From: Eunapius fragilis
Taxonomy: Eukaryota > Porifera > Demospongiae > Spongillida > Spongillidae
Direction: 5' to 3'
Assembly: GCA_963681505.1 (NCBI GenBank)
Contig: OY811988.1
Coordinates: 5,744,693-5,808,692 of the forward strand
Length of the DNA stretch: 64,000 nucleotides
Under the pieces are notes generated by a model. That model ran no database searches and was not told where the DNA came from. It saw only the letters and a program-made list of their open reading frames with translations. The position numbers were made by a program, and so were the translations under genes. Shown here one piece after another: positions 15,931-26,860 of this stretch (positions are counted from its first letter, which is position 1; every line of letters begins with the position of its first letter).

Positions 15931-16946
15931 AAGGCTGATAAAAGACTCTATTGGCAGACAAACAAATTATTAAGTAATTTTTAAGTAATGATAACAGTAT
16001 TCTAATTTGTCATACCACATAGTTTTTATGTAGCATCGATTGCAAATGAAAGTTCTGTTCAACATTCTTTAGTGCATCTACAATGACCTATCATAAATAT
16101 TATTAGAAAGCAAATATTGAAGCTAACTGATATTTCTTTAGTAGTGAGTGCATATTGACCCCTACACAACACGAATATTTGGGCCACTCGTATCAAGTTA
16201 TTGTGCATTAAAGTTCGTCTACCAAGAGTGCTCAATCATAAATCTTGACATGCACATTTGCACTTACCAATTCAATTAATTACCTCTTAACAAAATGGAA
16301 CCTGGGCTTCACTCATATGGAACTAACAGAAGATCTTGCTATTTGATGTGTGACTGATAAACTGTACCATTATGGTTGATGAACAGTTACATAAGAAGCT
16401 AAGGGTCTGAACTAGCTGTCCAAAGTGACCAGAATTTGGCAGATGTACTGAATACACCTCATACTCCATCATTGGTGAAAGATTTTATGGTTATGCAGAA
16501 CAATAGGTGCATCACGTAAAGGGGTCAATAACTAGCTAGTAACACAAACCCATTCCTGTACCACATAGTATTCATCACTAGGACCCAGTATGTGACAATG
16601 GTACGTGGTGTCATTGTGGACAGAGGTGATGTGAGAATGCATCTTGAGTGAGTCCCTGTCACCAGGCCTAATTAGGTTAGTTTATACGTTTTTATGTGAT
16701 GGTGATATGTGTTGGTGTGTATAGACGTTTGGTCTATATATAGTACGTGATGTCCCTACATTTTGATTCTTCAATCACACTTACACAAAACCAATGTTGT
16801 AGGCTATGTGAGAGATAGTCCCCTAACTAGCTCACTTTAGATCTAGCTCTATAAATAGTGGATCCAGCATTTTGTGAAGAGGGTGGAAGGGTACAATCAA
16901 AGGTCGCCACACCACGCCCTCTTCAATCATTGAAAACTGAAATTAT
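15931..16946. other. Intergenic, no feature seen
   Basis: AT-rich sequence without coding potential, repeats or recognisable element fragments. Confidence 0.5.
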
Positions 16947-17237
16947 ACAAGTAAAGAAAAACATTCTCTAACGAGAAAGTTGGTGGGATATAGGAATTGG
17001 AGGCAAAGGTGGTGTAAAAAGGAGGAGAACAAGGTTTTGAGAAAAGGGTAAATGAGACAAAAATCCTATATTTAGCACTTCTTTTGGTTCTGTTACATTT
17101 ACACGTGCTAAATATAGGATTTTTGTCTCATTTACCCTTTTCTCAAAACCTTGTTCTCCTCCTTTTTACACCACCTTCGCCTCCAATTCCTATATCCCAC
17201 CAACTTTCTCGTTAGAGAATGTTTTTCTTTACTTGTT
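16947..17237. mobile_element. MITE family 1, copy 3 (complete, near-perfect palindrome)
   Basis: The two ends, ACAAGTAAAGAAAAACATTC and its complement, bound 291 bp that fold as a near-perfect inverted repeat of about 130 bp per arm around a short loop. No ORF. Near identity of the arms suggests recent insertion or gene-conversion-like repair. The same subfamily (loop TTCTTTTGGTTCTG) recurs at 35050. Confidence 0.92.
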
Positions 17238-17532
17238 TCCTCTATTTTTTAATTATCATTTTTTATCGATTATTAATACTGGCAAGTGCCCCCCCCCCCC
17301 CCCCCCCCCCCCCTCCGCTTCAATTACCGTCACGAGCAGACGCCCGCTTTTGTTTGGGATCACTGTAAGGAACGCGGGAGAATTCAAACACGTCGTCTGC
17401 TCTCCTCTTTTGTTTGCACAATTCTAAATATACGTAAATGTCGCCACGGGAACGCTTCTATTTAACACTACGCATTACGTAATGATTACGTATGTCAGTT
17501 TTATGCTTTATTCATACATCTGATACTTGAAG

Positions 17533-17623
17533 ATGGCCTTCCAGGAGATTCTAAAGCGATTGGTATAATTGGCGCTCTTTAAAACCGTTCCTATCCCGAG
17601 TTATGCTCACCCGAGAATTAGAA

Positions 17624-17667
<44 letters not shown>

Positions 17668-17898
17668 AGAAGATTTGGCCTGGGGACGAGGTAAAACACG
17701 AACTTTTTTGTTCTCTTAAAGCAAACAGTTTGAAGACTGGAACAAAACATTAAAATGACCGTCTTTGCCTTCTGGTTCGATAGGAACAAAGAGCTAAAAC
17801 TATCCGTTTCTTGGTACTACGCGGGTCGCGGTTTTTTTAATGATATTCACGACCCGGGTCAATTCCTATATAGGAACTACTATCGTAGTTCCTGATAG
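17533..17898 (+). mobile_element. Dispersed element, family 2, copy 1, with GAC expansion
   Basis: Blocks shared with 26230-26588: GATTCTAAAGCGATTGG, TTCCTATCCCGAGTTATGC, a triplet tract (GAC)n at 17621-17665, then CGCGGGTCGCGGTTTTTTTA and a small terminal hairpin with CCTATATAGG. Non-coding. The reading frame made by GAC is an artefact. Confidence 0.65.
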
Positions 17899-18235
17899 TT
17901 ATACACGCTACATGTACATTGCCCATTATAAATGCAAACTAAATGTGTGCACGTGTGAATCTTTCTGAAAAACCTATAACATTGAGTTGTTAAGCAGTAC
18001 ATGTACAAATCCAATGTATTAGATTAAAATGCAAAACAGTAATTGTTTTAACTTGCATACACAACCAGTGTAAAAAATAACATAAGGTTAAGTGTTACAC
18101 TTGTGCCACATCATTTTGCAGTTCTTCCTATATAAAGCTGTGTGTGTCTGAAATTTCTAACAAGTAGGTGCAATTCTGAGACATTTCTGGCTGTGTTGAT
18201 TATCCTCACATTGTCACCTGGATGCTGGATAAAAC

Positions 18236-18286
18236 TAAAGCACACACGCAAACAGTACACATGCACACACACATGCACACACACTT

Positions 18287-18333
<47 letters not shown>
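18236..18333. repeat. CA microsatellite
   Basis: CACACA with a few TG interruptions, then a pure run. The flanks 17899-18235 and 18334-18560 show nothing else. Confidence 0.95.
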
Positions 18334-18335
<2 letters not shown>

Positions 18336-18560
18336 ATTCCAACTACCTCCTTAAATATTAGATGCTGAACTGTAATCTTGCACATGGGTATTGTTAACAC
18401 AGGGTCTCAAATGATCATTAAATATAATTGGTGCCACTGTCTGACTAGATAAATACATGTATCTAAGCAGGAAGCATCCTAGCTACACTATTTAAAAAGG
18501 GTGTCCTTTCCCCTGTGGAATGTCCCCATCTAAAGGCAAAAACCAAGCCTAACTGTCACT

Positions 18561-18635
18561 TCCTTACACCAATATTGCCTTATTCCAATCCTATATGCCA
18601 CCAACTTTCTCATAGAGAATGTTTTTATTACTTGT
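18561..18635. mobile_element. MITE family 1, right-end fragment
   Basis: Only the last 75 bp remain: CCTATATGCCACCAACTTTC, TCATAGAGAATG and TTACTTGT. It sits 12 bp beyond the stop codon of the minus-strand candidate exon at 18647. Confidence 0.75.
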
Positions 18636-18646
18636 TTCATCTGTTT

Positions 18647-18952
18647 TTAATTTCTGATAATAACATGGTGTCCAATTGGGCTGCAAGAATATTTAGTTGC
18701 AGCAGACCCTCTCCAGATATGAAGATGGTGTATTAGGATCCCCAAATGGTGTCTAATTGTGGAGGTGGAAGTGGGAGTTGCATGTAGTGGTGGAGCAGGA
18801 GGGGTATACTGTGTGGAGGGGGGTCCTAGAGAGGTAGTGTCCCGATGTGGAAGTGCACCATCTAAGGAAATGGGGGTACCCTGATGAGGAGGAGGGAGGG
18901 GCCTTGTAGTGGTGCACATGTCCCAACTTGATGAAGCTAGCGGGGTGTCCAC
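18647..18952 (-). CDS. Candidate terminal exon, Pro/Thr/Ser-rich protein
   Basis: After a good acceptor (ACTTATAGCCAG) an open frame of 101 codons runs to TAA. It begins VDTPLASSSWDMCTTTRPLP and is rich in Pro, Thr and Ser up to about residue 70, then becomes His-rich and basic. It resembles an extracellular linker or disordered region. Upstream exons are not found; a similar Pro/Thr exon lies at 25105-25341 on the same strand. The function is unknown and coding status is uncertain. Confidence 0.35.
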   Translation of the reverse strand: MDTPLASSSWDMCTTTRPLPPPHQGTPISLDGALPHRDTTSLGPPSTQYTPPAPPLHATPTSTSTIRHHLGILIHHLHIWRGSAATKYSCSPIGHHVIIRN

Positions 18953-19699
18953 CTGGCTATAAGTATTGTAAGTGCTACATAGCTATATAGTGTTATACGT
19001 AGGTGTATTGCTAATATACTACCCTAGATTCCCCTAGTATACACATTAGAATACATACCCCCGTGTATATAGTCTCCATACGCAGTGTTATGCACACGCG
19101 TATAACAAATGTGGCGAGCACAGTATTTAACGTTAGAATATGCACCAAACCATATGAACTAGTTTATTTACTTTAAATTGAAATAGGGTTAACGATTCCT
19201 CCAGTACTTATTGGAGGAATACCGTTTATCCAAATCAACGGATTAATATGACTTCATCGTTTTGTATATATTTGCTTTTAATAACTAATAAACATACTGC
19301 TAGCTACACTTTTCAGTGAATGTTACTATTTTTACTGGTGCACCTTACTTTAATAGTTAACAAGAAGTGAGCTTGGTTTGTACATGTAAAAATAAGCTAT
19401 TGCACATCGGGGGCCGTGGTCTGGCCTGACAAGCCGGCTGGCCTTTGGCAGCCCTGTTCGGTACCTCTTGTGCACGTCCAATAAAATACTTTGGCGCATG
19501 CATAAACACTGAGCACACATGCAGATTCGGTTCTATCTAAGTATTCCTATCTTTCTTCAGTTTTATGTTTACCCCAAATGTCATGCACGTGCCAAAATGT
19601 GGATCATTTCTCCGCGTTTCATATTCTTCAATCAATGTAGCATGGGGCATATGCATGATCTGTCCTCTTGATTATCATCTGAGGTCACTGTACTACATA
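18953..19699. other. Intergenic, no feature seen
   Basis: AT-rich sequence with several TATA runs; no coding frame or repeat identified. Confidence 0.45.
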
Positions 19700-20830
19700 C
19701 TCTCATTCAGTGGAGTAGATTGAGCACGTGATTCCTGTGATCCGGGCTGTGACTGATCCTTGGATCCAGTACCTCTTCCTGATCAAGGTCCAAACTTTGA
19801 TGAGGGATAGTTGTGGATTCCTTCTCAATTGACCAAGTGGTATGTCTATTTGGTATGAACTGGTGTATGTAATGGTGCTACCACTTGACCCAGTCAACAC
19901 CCATATGTCTGTCCCATCTTCCAGTGGCGGGAATGGATGTGCCTGGTGAAATCGATTGTATTGAGTTTCCAGTTTATATCCTTAAACGCTTGGTTCTGTC
20001 TTTTGAACTCTTTTAGAAATGGCCACTCAGGGATCAGATGGATGGTTGTTTGTCACAAACAACCATCCATCTGATCCCTGAGTGGCCACTTCTAAAAGAG
20101 TTCAAAACACCACATTACCAGTGGTAAATGTGGTGCGAACAAAGTTTCCTGCCCATCAAAAATTCTGATGGACTGAGGTTACACCACAGGAGGGGAGTGG
20201 CATTATAAGACAGTATAGATATCCCTGGATCATCTGAGCACTTCAAAAGCTGCTTAGCAGTTTTAGCCCACTCAGCCTGATTGCCTTGAAGGTAGCGAGG
20301 GCTACACATGAATAAAACAATGTAGACATTGGAAAACTATTTCATCTCAGATGATGCATACTGTGGGCCATTGCCTGTAATCAATACCTCTGGGAAGGTT
20401 ATGGATGATTATTGCCATTGAAGTTCAGTGTAGCAGACAGCTTGGTCACTTCCAGGAATTGGGGGAAATAATCTAATAGAAGCATCCAATCCACTCAGAA
20501 AGCTTAAGGTCTGATCTGACCTGATGCACCATTGACTAAATCTCGGTTACCCCTAGCTGCATGGCCACCAAACATGCAGACTGCTGGGTCCTTAACCTAC
20601 ATCTTTGGATCCCCTGATGCCCGCTGTGAATCCTGGTAAGACAAGCCTTAGGAACCACAATGTGATCACCAAACAACAACAACAGCAACCCTTTGATTAT
20701 TGTGGACTGTCAAATTGAATACCCATCTATGGGCCCCGAAGAGTTTCCGTTTACTAGTAGGGTCAATGCTGTGTTTGTCAGGCCAGTCAAACGAGCAGCA
20801 CCTGGGGACCTCAGTTGGGATTCCTGTAAT
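19700..20830 (-). mobile_element. Ty3/gypsy Pol (integrase) relic
   Basis: Minus-strand fragments in order resemble the integrase region: a Zn-finger part (VVPKACLTRIHSGHQGIQRC), core parts (ITGNGPQYASSEMK, SPRYLQGNQAEWAKTAKQLL) and LSPSEFLMGRKL, then the C-terminal part with EDGTDIWV. Stops and frameshifts are frequent, and a palindrome (20001-20107) disrupts the end. No LTRs were recognised here. Confidence 0.78.
20001..20107. repeat. Long near-perfect palindrome inside the gypsy relic
   Basis: Arms of 53 bp (20001-20053 and 20055-20107) with a single mismatch and a 1-bp centre. The arm sequence is integrase-coding DNA followed by its own inverted copy, so it arose by local inverted duplication. 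Confidence 0.9.
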
Positions 20831-21001
20831 TTTCCTTCAGCTTAATTTCAGGTAAACGGTGGGTAACGCACTCTACGTTGATTCTCCTTGCTCACGTTAC
20901 GTATACGGTATACCACATCACGGTACCACAATAAACACGGCTCGCGTAGTTATAGCAGCGTGGCGCCGAAGGCGCCGAGTACGGCGCCCCCGTCCACAAA
21001 G

Positions 21002-22868
21002 ATGGCGAGTGTAGAGTACGTGGCGCCATTAAAGAGTTTCAATGAAGAGTGTCGGGAGGGAGGGACGGGTGCAATCGGAGGTCGGATTCGAGTCGTGGGT
21101 GAGAAGTCGATCCCCATGACAGGCCTTCCCCCCCCCCCCCCCCCAACCCCCAACCCCAAACACCAAGTGTACAAATCCTAATGTCGCAACTCTCTGCTCA
21201 TGTTAAGCCTGGTTCACAATATGACGCAAGAGCCCGCGATGCGTCGCGATGAATGAAAAAAAGTTCTGCGCTGGGCTCGGCCGTCACTTTTTAATAACGT
21301 ACCAGTATCGGGCGTGGTTTAGGTGTGGTTTATTGCTGCGACGTCGCATCGCGGGGTCTTATCAATTTGTGATCTAGGCTTTAGGCTCGCAATTAGGAGA
21401 ACCATAAATAAACGAGTATGAAGTGTTGTGTTATTTTTGTGTGGTTGTGAAATGAACTGTTGTCTACGTACGATAGTAATTAAATTTTAGTATATATAGC
21501 ATTACACCGCGAGATCATATATCAAAAACACAAACTCAATCTTTATATTGAATCCTATATGGGTTAAAACCGCATTCCAAAAAGGAAGTGGCCCTTGGAA
21601 TTTTCATCAGTAGCTTTAGCACATTGTACTCCAAACTTTAAGAATTCGGAACGTGAAAGGCGGCCATCTTTGTCTTCATCTATTTCATCAAAGCACAAAG
21701 GAGCATCATCTGGATTCGCTCCAATGGCTTGAAAGAAGACAGCCAGCTCCTTCATTGAAATCTCGTCATCACTGTCGCTATCGATGGCATCAAAGAAAGC
21801 ATGAAAAAGCTCGCAATACTGCTCCCCTGAAGTAAGAGAACGCGGCATCACATATAACTAGATGTCAGTTATGCAACGAGAATCCAGGTAAAACTTACCA
21901 GATATGCTTGCAGCATGGGTAAGGAAGTCTTTCTCCGTAAGAGCAACGCCGTCAGGTAATCCGTAGCATTCCCATAAGCGGAGGACTCGTGCGCGTACGC
22001 TCTTACCCTTGGACTCGTCCGGTTTTCCGTACAGAACCAGATTATCGGCTAAAAGCTGGAAATCTTCACGAGAGACATAGCCATCTTTATTTGCGTCGAA
22101 GTAGTTGAACCTAGCCTTCATTTTTCGCACCCAAAAGGAACTGTTCAAGCAATCCACAGCCATTGCTATTTCAGCACTTAAAGAATGATTTGATTGTGAG
22201 TGCGTGCATGTGTTATTTATACAAAGGGAATCAATATTAGCGTTTTCCCGGAAAGGTGCCAGCGGTTACACATAATTCTATGGGCGGTTACACATATGTC
22301 TATGGGCGGTTAACTTCTTAATTGGCACGGTTGTTTTGTGATGGCTTGGAAACTAGACTTATGTCATTCTCTATACGAGAAGGTTGGTGGTATCGGTAGT
22401 AGGTTCCACATAGGAATCCTGCAGTATGATGAAGTCATTAAAAATGTCACTCGCGCCTAGCGGGGCAGCCAAGAGTCGGGTCACTTCGCTCTTAGTGGCA
22501 AACGAGCGATATCAAATTTAGAGAACAAAAATACTCGTCCCCATTGCCGTACACAAAATTTCTCCTCCGTCGTCGTCGTAAGTCTCCTCCTCCTCCTCCT
22601 CCTCCTCCTCCTCCTCCTCCTCCTCCTCCTCCTCCTCCTCCTCCTCCTCCTCCTCCTCCTCCTCCTCCTCCCCCTCCTCCTCCTCCTCCTCCTCCTCCTC
22701 TTGGATTTAAGGCTCAGCTTGCAGTTATCTACAAATACAGGGCTAACAACTGCATTCTATGAACAGTATGCAACTGCACTGAGGGAGCTGACTGCACTTA
22801 AGGAGCAACTGGAAGTGTTACATCATGAACGCAGCAGTCTGAAGGATCTCTTCACTACTCTGCAATAA
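21002..22868 (+). CDS. Small coiled-coil protein, two exons
   Basis: Exon 1 (21002-21098) starts at AAGATGGCG in a CpG-rich segment and encodes MASVEYVAPLKSFNEECREG and a Gly/Arg stretch up to IRVV, ending at GTGAGA. Exon 2 (22741-22868) follows acceptor CTACAAATACAG with compatible phase and encodes LTTAFYEQYATALRELTALK and EQLEVLHHERSSLKDLFTTL, ending QTAA; an AATAAA overlaps the stop. The product is 74 aa, and its second half is a heptad-rich amphipathic helix typical of small scaffold subunits. I do not recognise the family. The intron contains the EF-hand gene on the opposite strand and a repeat element. Joining the two exons rests on phase and spacing only. Confidence 0.5.
21564..22163 (-). 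CDS. Sarcoplasmic-type EF-hand calcium-binding protein
   Basis: Two exons (22163-21899 and 21826-21564) joined across a 72-bp GT-AG intron give 175 residues, the usual length for sarcoplasmic calcium-binding proteins. EF-hand 1 has loop DANKDGYVSRED (about residues 23-34). Hand 2 is degenerate (around LPDGVALTEKDF). Hand 3 loop is DSDSDDEISMKE (Asp replaces the central Gly). Hand 4 loop is DEDKDGRLSRSE. Three hands should therefore bind calcium. The likely role is cytosolic calcium buffering. A TATA box lies 51 bp upstream of the ATG. The gene sits inside the intron of the plus-strand coiled-coil gene. Calexcitin-like proteins are the main alternative. Confidence 0.92.
22214..22221 (-). promoter_or_regulatory. 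TATA box of the EF-hand gene
   Basis: TATAAATA on the minus strand, 51 bp before the start codon; the spacing allows a short 5' UTR of about 20-25 bases. Confidence 0.6.
22370..22702 (-). mobile_element. Family 2 element, copy 3, with TCC expansion and MITE-like end
   Basis: Reverse-oriented relative to the copy at 17533: it shares GGGGACGAG, TTTTTGTTCTCT and TTTTTAATGACTTCAT blocks. The triplet tract is (TCC)n at 22577-22702 (GGA in element sense). The left end carries ATTCTCTATACGAGAAGGTTGGTGG, the terminal repeat of MITE family 1, which suggests the two families share ends. The tract lies 38 bp before exon 2 of the coiled-coil gene. Confidence 0.6.
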
Positions 22869-23164
22869 ATGTGGGGGAAATCAGTCCTCTTCTCTCTAGT
22901 CTAGCAGAGGAAGATATAAGCTACAGCAGTAAAATAATAGAATTGGTTAGTTACTGGATATTAGGCAACACATGTTATCCTCATGCCAATGGATGTAGGC
23001 AAAAAAAGATCTGTGATGTGATGAATCGGAAGTTAGAAATGGGGTTTGCACTGTCTAAGGGACCATTTGTGAAGGGGGTAGAAGCTGTACTCCAATCTCT
23101 CAAATGTACAACGCCAGAAGTATACCATGGTGCAGGTTGTATTAATGGTCATCACCCTGAGTAG
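22829..23164 (+). other. Unrecognised open frame
   Basis: A frame without ATG start that overlaps the end of the coiled-coil exon and reads VGEISPLLSSLAEEDISYSS, then ILGNTCYPHANG and ALSKGPFVKGVEAVLQSLKC, before entering the minisatellite. It may be an old transposon fragment or an unannotated exon; there is no family match from memory. Confidence 0.2.
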
Positions 23165-25055
23165 GTGGTATTAATGGTCATTATCACCCTGAGCAGGTGG
23201 GTATTAGTGGTCATTATCACCCTGAGCAGGTGGTATTAATCATAGATATTATACGGAAGGGATTGGAAACGGATCACGTGATGCAATACATTGCATAGGC
23301 TGGCTTACGGCCTGTCACTGTAGGATCAATTAACACGTTTGCCACTGCGTTTCAGATACTTTTTCGAAGAAAACCGGTCGTTGTGTATAGTTTGAGGCTT
23401 TTCCCTTTATTCTGTCACTTGCTTAAGAGGTATGGATATTAGTAGATATGTTTTTATGACTGTAAATGATTTTAGACCCGAGTTTTTTTAAAGACCCGCG
23501 TTTCGTGTCTTTGCGAAGCCTTTGTGGGCGTGTAGGAAACGTTAGCGTTGTCATATTGGCTACTTTATTGTAGAATCGAGTGGAGCTTCGTGAGACAAAT
23601 CGAACTGGCTAGGTATTATCTCAAAAGCTCTTGGCGCACTTTAGATGCCCACAACCAGTCTCATGTCAAAATCTTTATTGCCAACTTTTGTACGAGTGTA
23701 CAACACGCATTTGAGATAATACCTAGCCAGTTCGATTTGTCTCACGAAGCTCCACTCGATTCTACAATAAAGTAGCCAATATGACAACGCTAACGTTTCC
23801 TACACGCCCACAAAGGCTTCGCAAAGACACGGAACGCGGGTCTTTAAAAAAACTCGGGTCTAAAATCATTTACAGTCATAAAAACATATCTAAAAATATC
23901 CATACCTTTTAAGCAAGTGACAGAATAAAGGAAAAAGCCTCAAACTATACACAACGACCGGTTTTCTTCGAAAAAGTATCTGAAACCATAGATATTATCC
24001 GCCATTTTATTTCATTTTTCCTGCATGGATGGAACCTGTTGATTGGTGTTAAAGACGTCCGTTTCCAATCCCTTCCGTATAATATCTGTGTATTAATGGT
24101 CATTATCACCCTGAGCAGGCGGTATTAATGGTCATTATCACCTTAAGCAGGTGGGTATTAATGGCCATTATCACCTTAAGTAGATGGGTATTAATGGCCA
24201 TTATCACACTGTGCAGGTGGGTATTAATGGTCAGTATCACCCTGAGCAGGTGGGTATTAATGGTCATTGTCACCCTGAGCAGGTGGTATAAATAGTCATT
24301 ATCACCTTAAGCAGGTGGGTATTAATGGCCATTATCACACTGAGCAGGTGGGTATTAATGGTCAGTATCACCCTGAGCAGGTGGTATAAATGGTCATCAC
24401 CCTGAGCAGGTGGGTATTAATGGTCATTATCACACTGAGCAGGTGGGTATTAATGGTCAGTATCACCCTGAGCAGGTGGTATTAATGGTCATCACCCTGA
24501 GCAGGTGGGTATTAATGGTCATTATCACCCTGAGCAGGTGGTTTTAATTGTCATCACCTTGAGCAGGTGGGTATTAATGGTCATTATCACCCTGAGCAGA
24601 TGGTATTATCACCCTGAGCAGGTGGTATTAATGGTCATTATCACCCTGAGCAGGTGGTATTAATGGTCATTATCACCCTGAGCAGGTGGGTATTAATGGT
24701 CATTATCACCCTGAGCAGGTGGTATATATGGTCATTATCACCCTGAGCAGGTGGTATTAATGGTCATTATCACCTTGAGAAGGTGGTATTAATGGTCATT
24801 ATCACCCTGAGCAGGTGGATATGAATGGTCTATCACCCTGAGCAGGTGGGTATTAATGGTCATTATCACCCTGAGCAGGTGGGATTAATGATCATCACCT
24901 TGAGTAGGTGGTATTAATGGTCGTTATCACCTTGAGCAGGTGGATTATTAATGATCATTATCACCCTGAGCAGGTGGGTATTAATGGTCATTATCACCCT
25001 GAGCAGGTGGGTATTAATGGTCATTATCACCCTGAGCAGGTGGGTATTAATGGAC
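23150..25055. repeat. 33-bp minisatellite, split by an insertion
   Basis: About thirty degenerate copies with core TCATTATCACCCTGAGCAGG and GGTATTAATGG. The array is interrupted at 23244-24087 by a hairpin element and continues afterwards, so the element inserted into an existing array. Confidence 0.95.
23244..24087. mobile_element. Giant-hairpin fold-back element inserted in minisatellite
   Basis: The outer 30-bp ends are exact inverted repeats (AGATATTATACGGAAGGGAT at the left). Inside, arms of about 280 bp (23348-23627 and 23710-23986) are inverted copies differing by only a few bases around an 82-bp loop. No ORF survives. The arms contain GACCCGCGTTTCGTG and GACCCGAGTTTTTTTAAA. It is a non-autonomous transposon by structure; the superfamily is not determined. 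Confidence 0.85.
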
Positions 25056-25104
25056 CCGGGATAGCAGTTCCCACATACAAGCAAAATCTCCAATTAAGGC
25101 TCAC

Positions 25105-25341
25105 CTGATGTTATGGTAGGTGTGGCTGTTGCTATGCAGACAAGAGGATCAGTGGTGGTAGGTATGACCGGGGCAGGAGGGTTATTGGTCGGTGTTGTTA
25201 CTGAAGGGGGGACAGGAGAGTCAGTGGTGGTAGAAGTGACTTGGTTCTTTGGTGGGTTGGGAACAGAAGGTGGTGGGATGGCAGAAGAGCAGGTTGGTGG
25301 TGGGATGGGGTTCAGGTGCCCAACAAGAGATATGGTGGTAC
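25105..25341 (-). CDS. Candidate mucin-like Pro/Thr exon
   Basis: It is bounded by a strong acceptor (TATTTCCCCCTCCAATAG) and donor (CAG|GTGAGCC) and open for 237 bp. The translation is rich in Pro and Thr: NPIPPPTCSSAIPPPSVPN, then QVTSTTTDSPVPPSVTTPTN and IPTTTDPLVC. Such stalks are typical of O-glycosylated extracellular proteins. Start phase is 1 and end phase is 1, so it is a symmetrical exon. Neighbouring exons are not found. The gene may have been broken by the surrounding transposons. Confidence 0.4.
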
Positions 25342-25639
25342 CTATTGGAGGGGGAAATAATATAGAGTAAGCATGTAGGCATGGGGATGAGAGGTAATGT
25401 CAAGGGTGCCGTAATGTTGCCATGACAACATCACAATGCATCCTTCAGGCCTTATCTGTAGTGCCCCCCCCCCCCCCCCCCCCCCCCCCCAACATTCACC
25501 TCTGCCCTCCCTAAGTTGAAGGCTGTGACTGACACAGGGAAGGACTGGGATAAAATGATACCTTACCTCTTGTTGCTTACAGAGAAGTGCCACAAGCGTC
25601 AATAGGTACGTACCTCAAAATTCAAGACAACATATTAGA

Positions 25640-25820
25640 TTCAGCCCAAGTGGAACTACAAAGCAGATCCCGAAAAGGAACGGACCTCTCGACACGCAAG
25701 GTATCGAGCAGATCCTGAAAAGGAACGGGCTACTAAATGACAACGATATTGCCATAGTCCTGAACATGCATCTTGCTCGGCGAAAAGAGTTAAGGTCACT
25801 CAAAGGTATGTCGTACCATT
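25640..25820 (+). pseudogene. Relic with DPEKER peptide repeats
   Basis: Two tandem copies of a unit reading YKADPEKERTS and YRADPEKERAT, then RYCHSPEHASC. An in-frame TGA follows the second unit. Similar Asp-Pro-Glu-Lys repeats are found, from general knowledge, in transposon-associated proteins of cnidarians and sponges. It is probably a transposon remnant. Confidence 0.35.
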
Positions 25821-25907
25821 ACAACCTCCCTCTCATATCAAGATGGATTACTTAACATGCTATACGGCTCATAAACGGGTATGAATAAAAATCAATGAAA
25901 CAAGTAA

Positions 25908-26193
25908 ACAAGTAAGTAAAAACATTCTCTACGAGAAAGTTGGTGGGATATAGGATTTGATTATGACATTGGTGGTATAAAAAGCAAGGAAACAAGGTCT
26001 TATCAGAAGGGAAAATGTCATAGTCCTATATTTAGCACATTTCTAGGGCATGTGTTGTTTGTGTGCTAAATATAGGACTATGACATTTTCCCTTCTGATA
26101 AGACCTTGTTTCCTTGCTTTTTATACCACCAATGTCATAATCAAATCCTATATCCCACCAACTTTCTCGTAGAGAATGTTTTTACTTACTTGT
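25908..26193. mobile_element. MITE family 1, copy 4 (complete)
   Basis: Ends ACAAGTAAGTAAAAACATTC and complement; arms of about 130 bp are almost perfect inverted repeats around the loop ATTTCTAGGGCATGTGTTG. No coding capacity. Confidence 0.92.
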
Positions 26194-26229
26194 TTTCTTA
26201 ATTTTTTTTCATATATTATATAAAAGCGA

Positions 26230-26588
26230 GTCCTCCAGCCGATTCTGAAGCTATTGGTGAAATTTTCATCGCTTAGAAATGTTCCTGTCCTGAGTTATGC
26301 GTTGCCAAGAAGAAGGAGAAGAAGAAGAAGAATAAGAATGAGAAGACGACCCGCCCCTTGTTCCGAGACTGGGTACGTAGACGGGCAGTACACTCTTGTT
26401 CTCAACAACCACGCGGTTCAGCGACATGAAACAAAAACGAAACTACTCATTTTTGACTTCTAGATCGATTGCTAAAACAAGCTACACGATCCGATCGTCG
26501 GGAGTGTTGTTACAGACGGGTCGCGTTTTTTTAATGACTTCATAGTCGTGGTCAAATCCTATATGGAAGTTTCTAACGAAACTTCCGA
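26230..26588 (+). mobile_element. Family 2 element, copy 2, with GAA expansion
   Basis: Shares GATTCTGAAGCTATTGG, GTCCTGAGTTATGCG and GGGTCGCGTTTTTTTAATGA with copy 1, but the triplet tract is GAA/AGA (26307-26340) instead of GAC. It ends in a hairpin (GGAAGTTTCTAACGAAACTTCC) and lies between two family 1 MITEs. Confidence 0.65.
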
Positions 26589-26595
26589 TAAAAGC

Positions 26596-26860
26596 CATTC
26601 TCTATGAGAAAGTTGGTGGCATATAGGATTTGAAGGCAATGGTGGTGTAAAAAGGAAGGAAACAAGGGTCTAATAATAAGGGAAAATGGAATAGTCCTAT
26701 ATTTAGCACATTATACGTAGGATATAGTATGTTGTTTGTGTGCTAAATATAGGACTATTCCATTATTAGACCCTTGTTTCCTTCCTTTTTACACCACCAT
26801 TGCCTTCAAATTCTATATGCCACCAACTTTCTCATAGAGAATGTTTTTTATTTACTTGTT
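26596..26860. mobile_element. MITE family 1, copy 5
   Basis: Starts at ATTCTCTATGAGAAAGTTGG (outermost left bases missing) and ends TTTTTTATTTACTTGT. The right arm lacks about 12 bp (TTTTCCCTTATT) that the left arm retains, so the palindrome is asymmetric. Confidence 0.88.
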
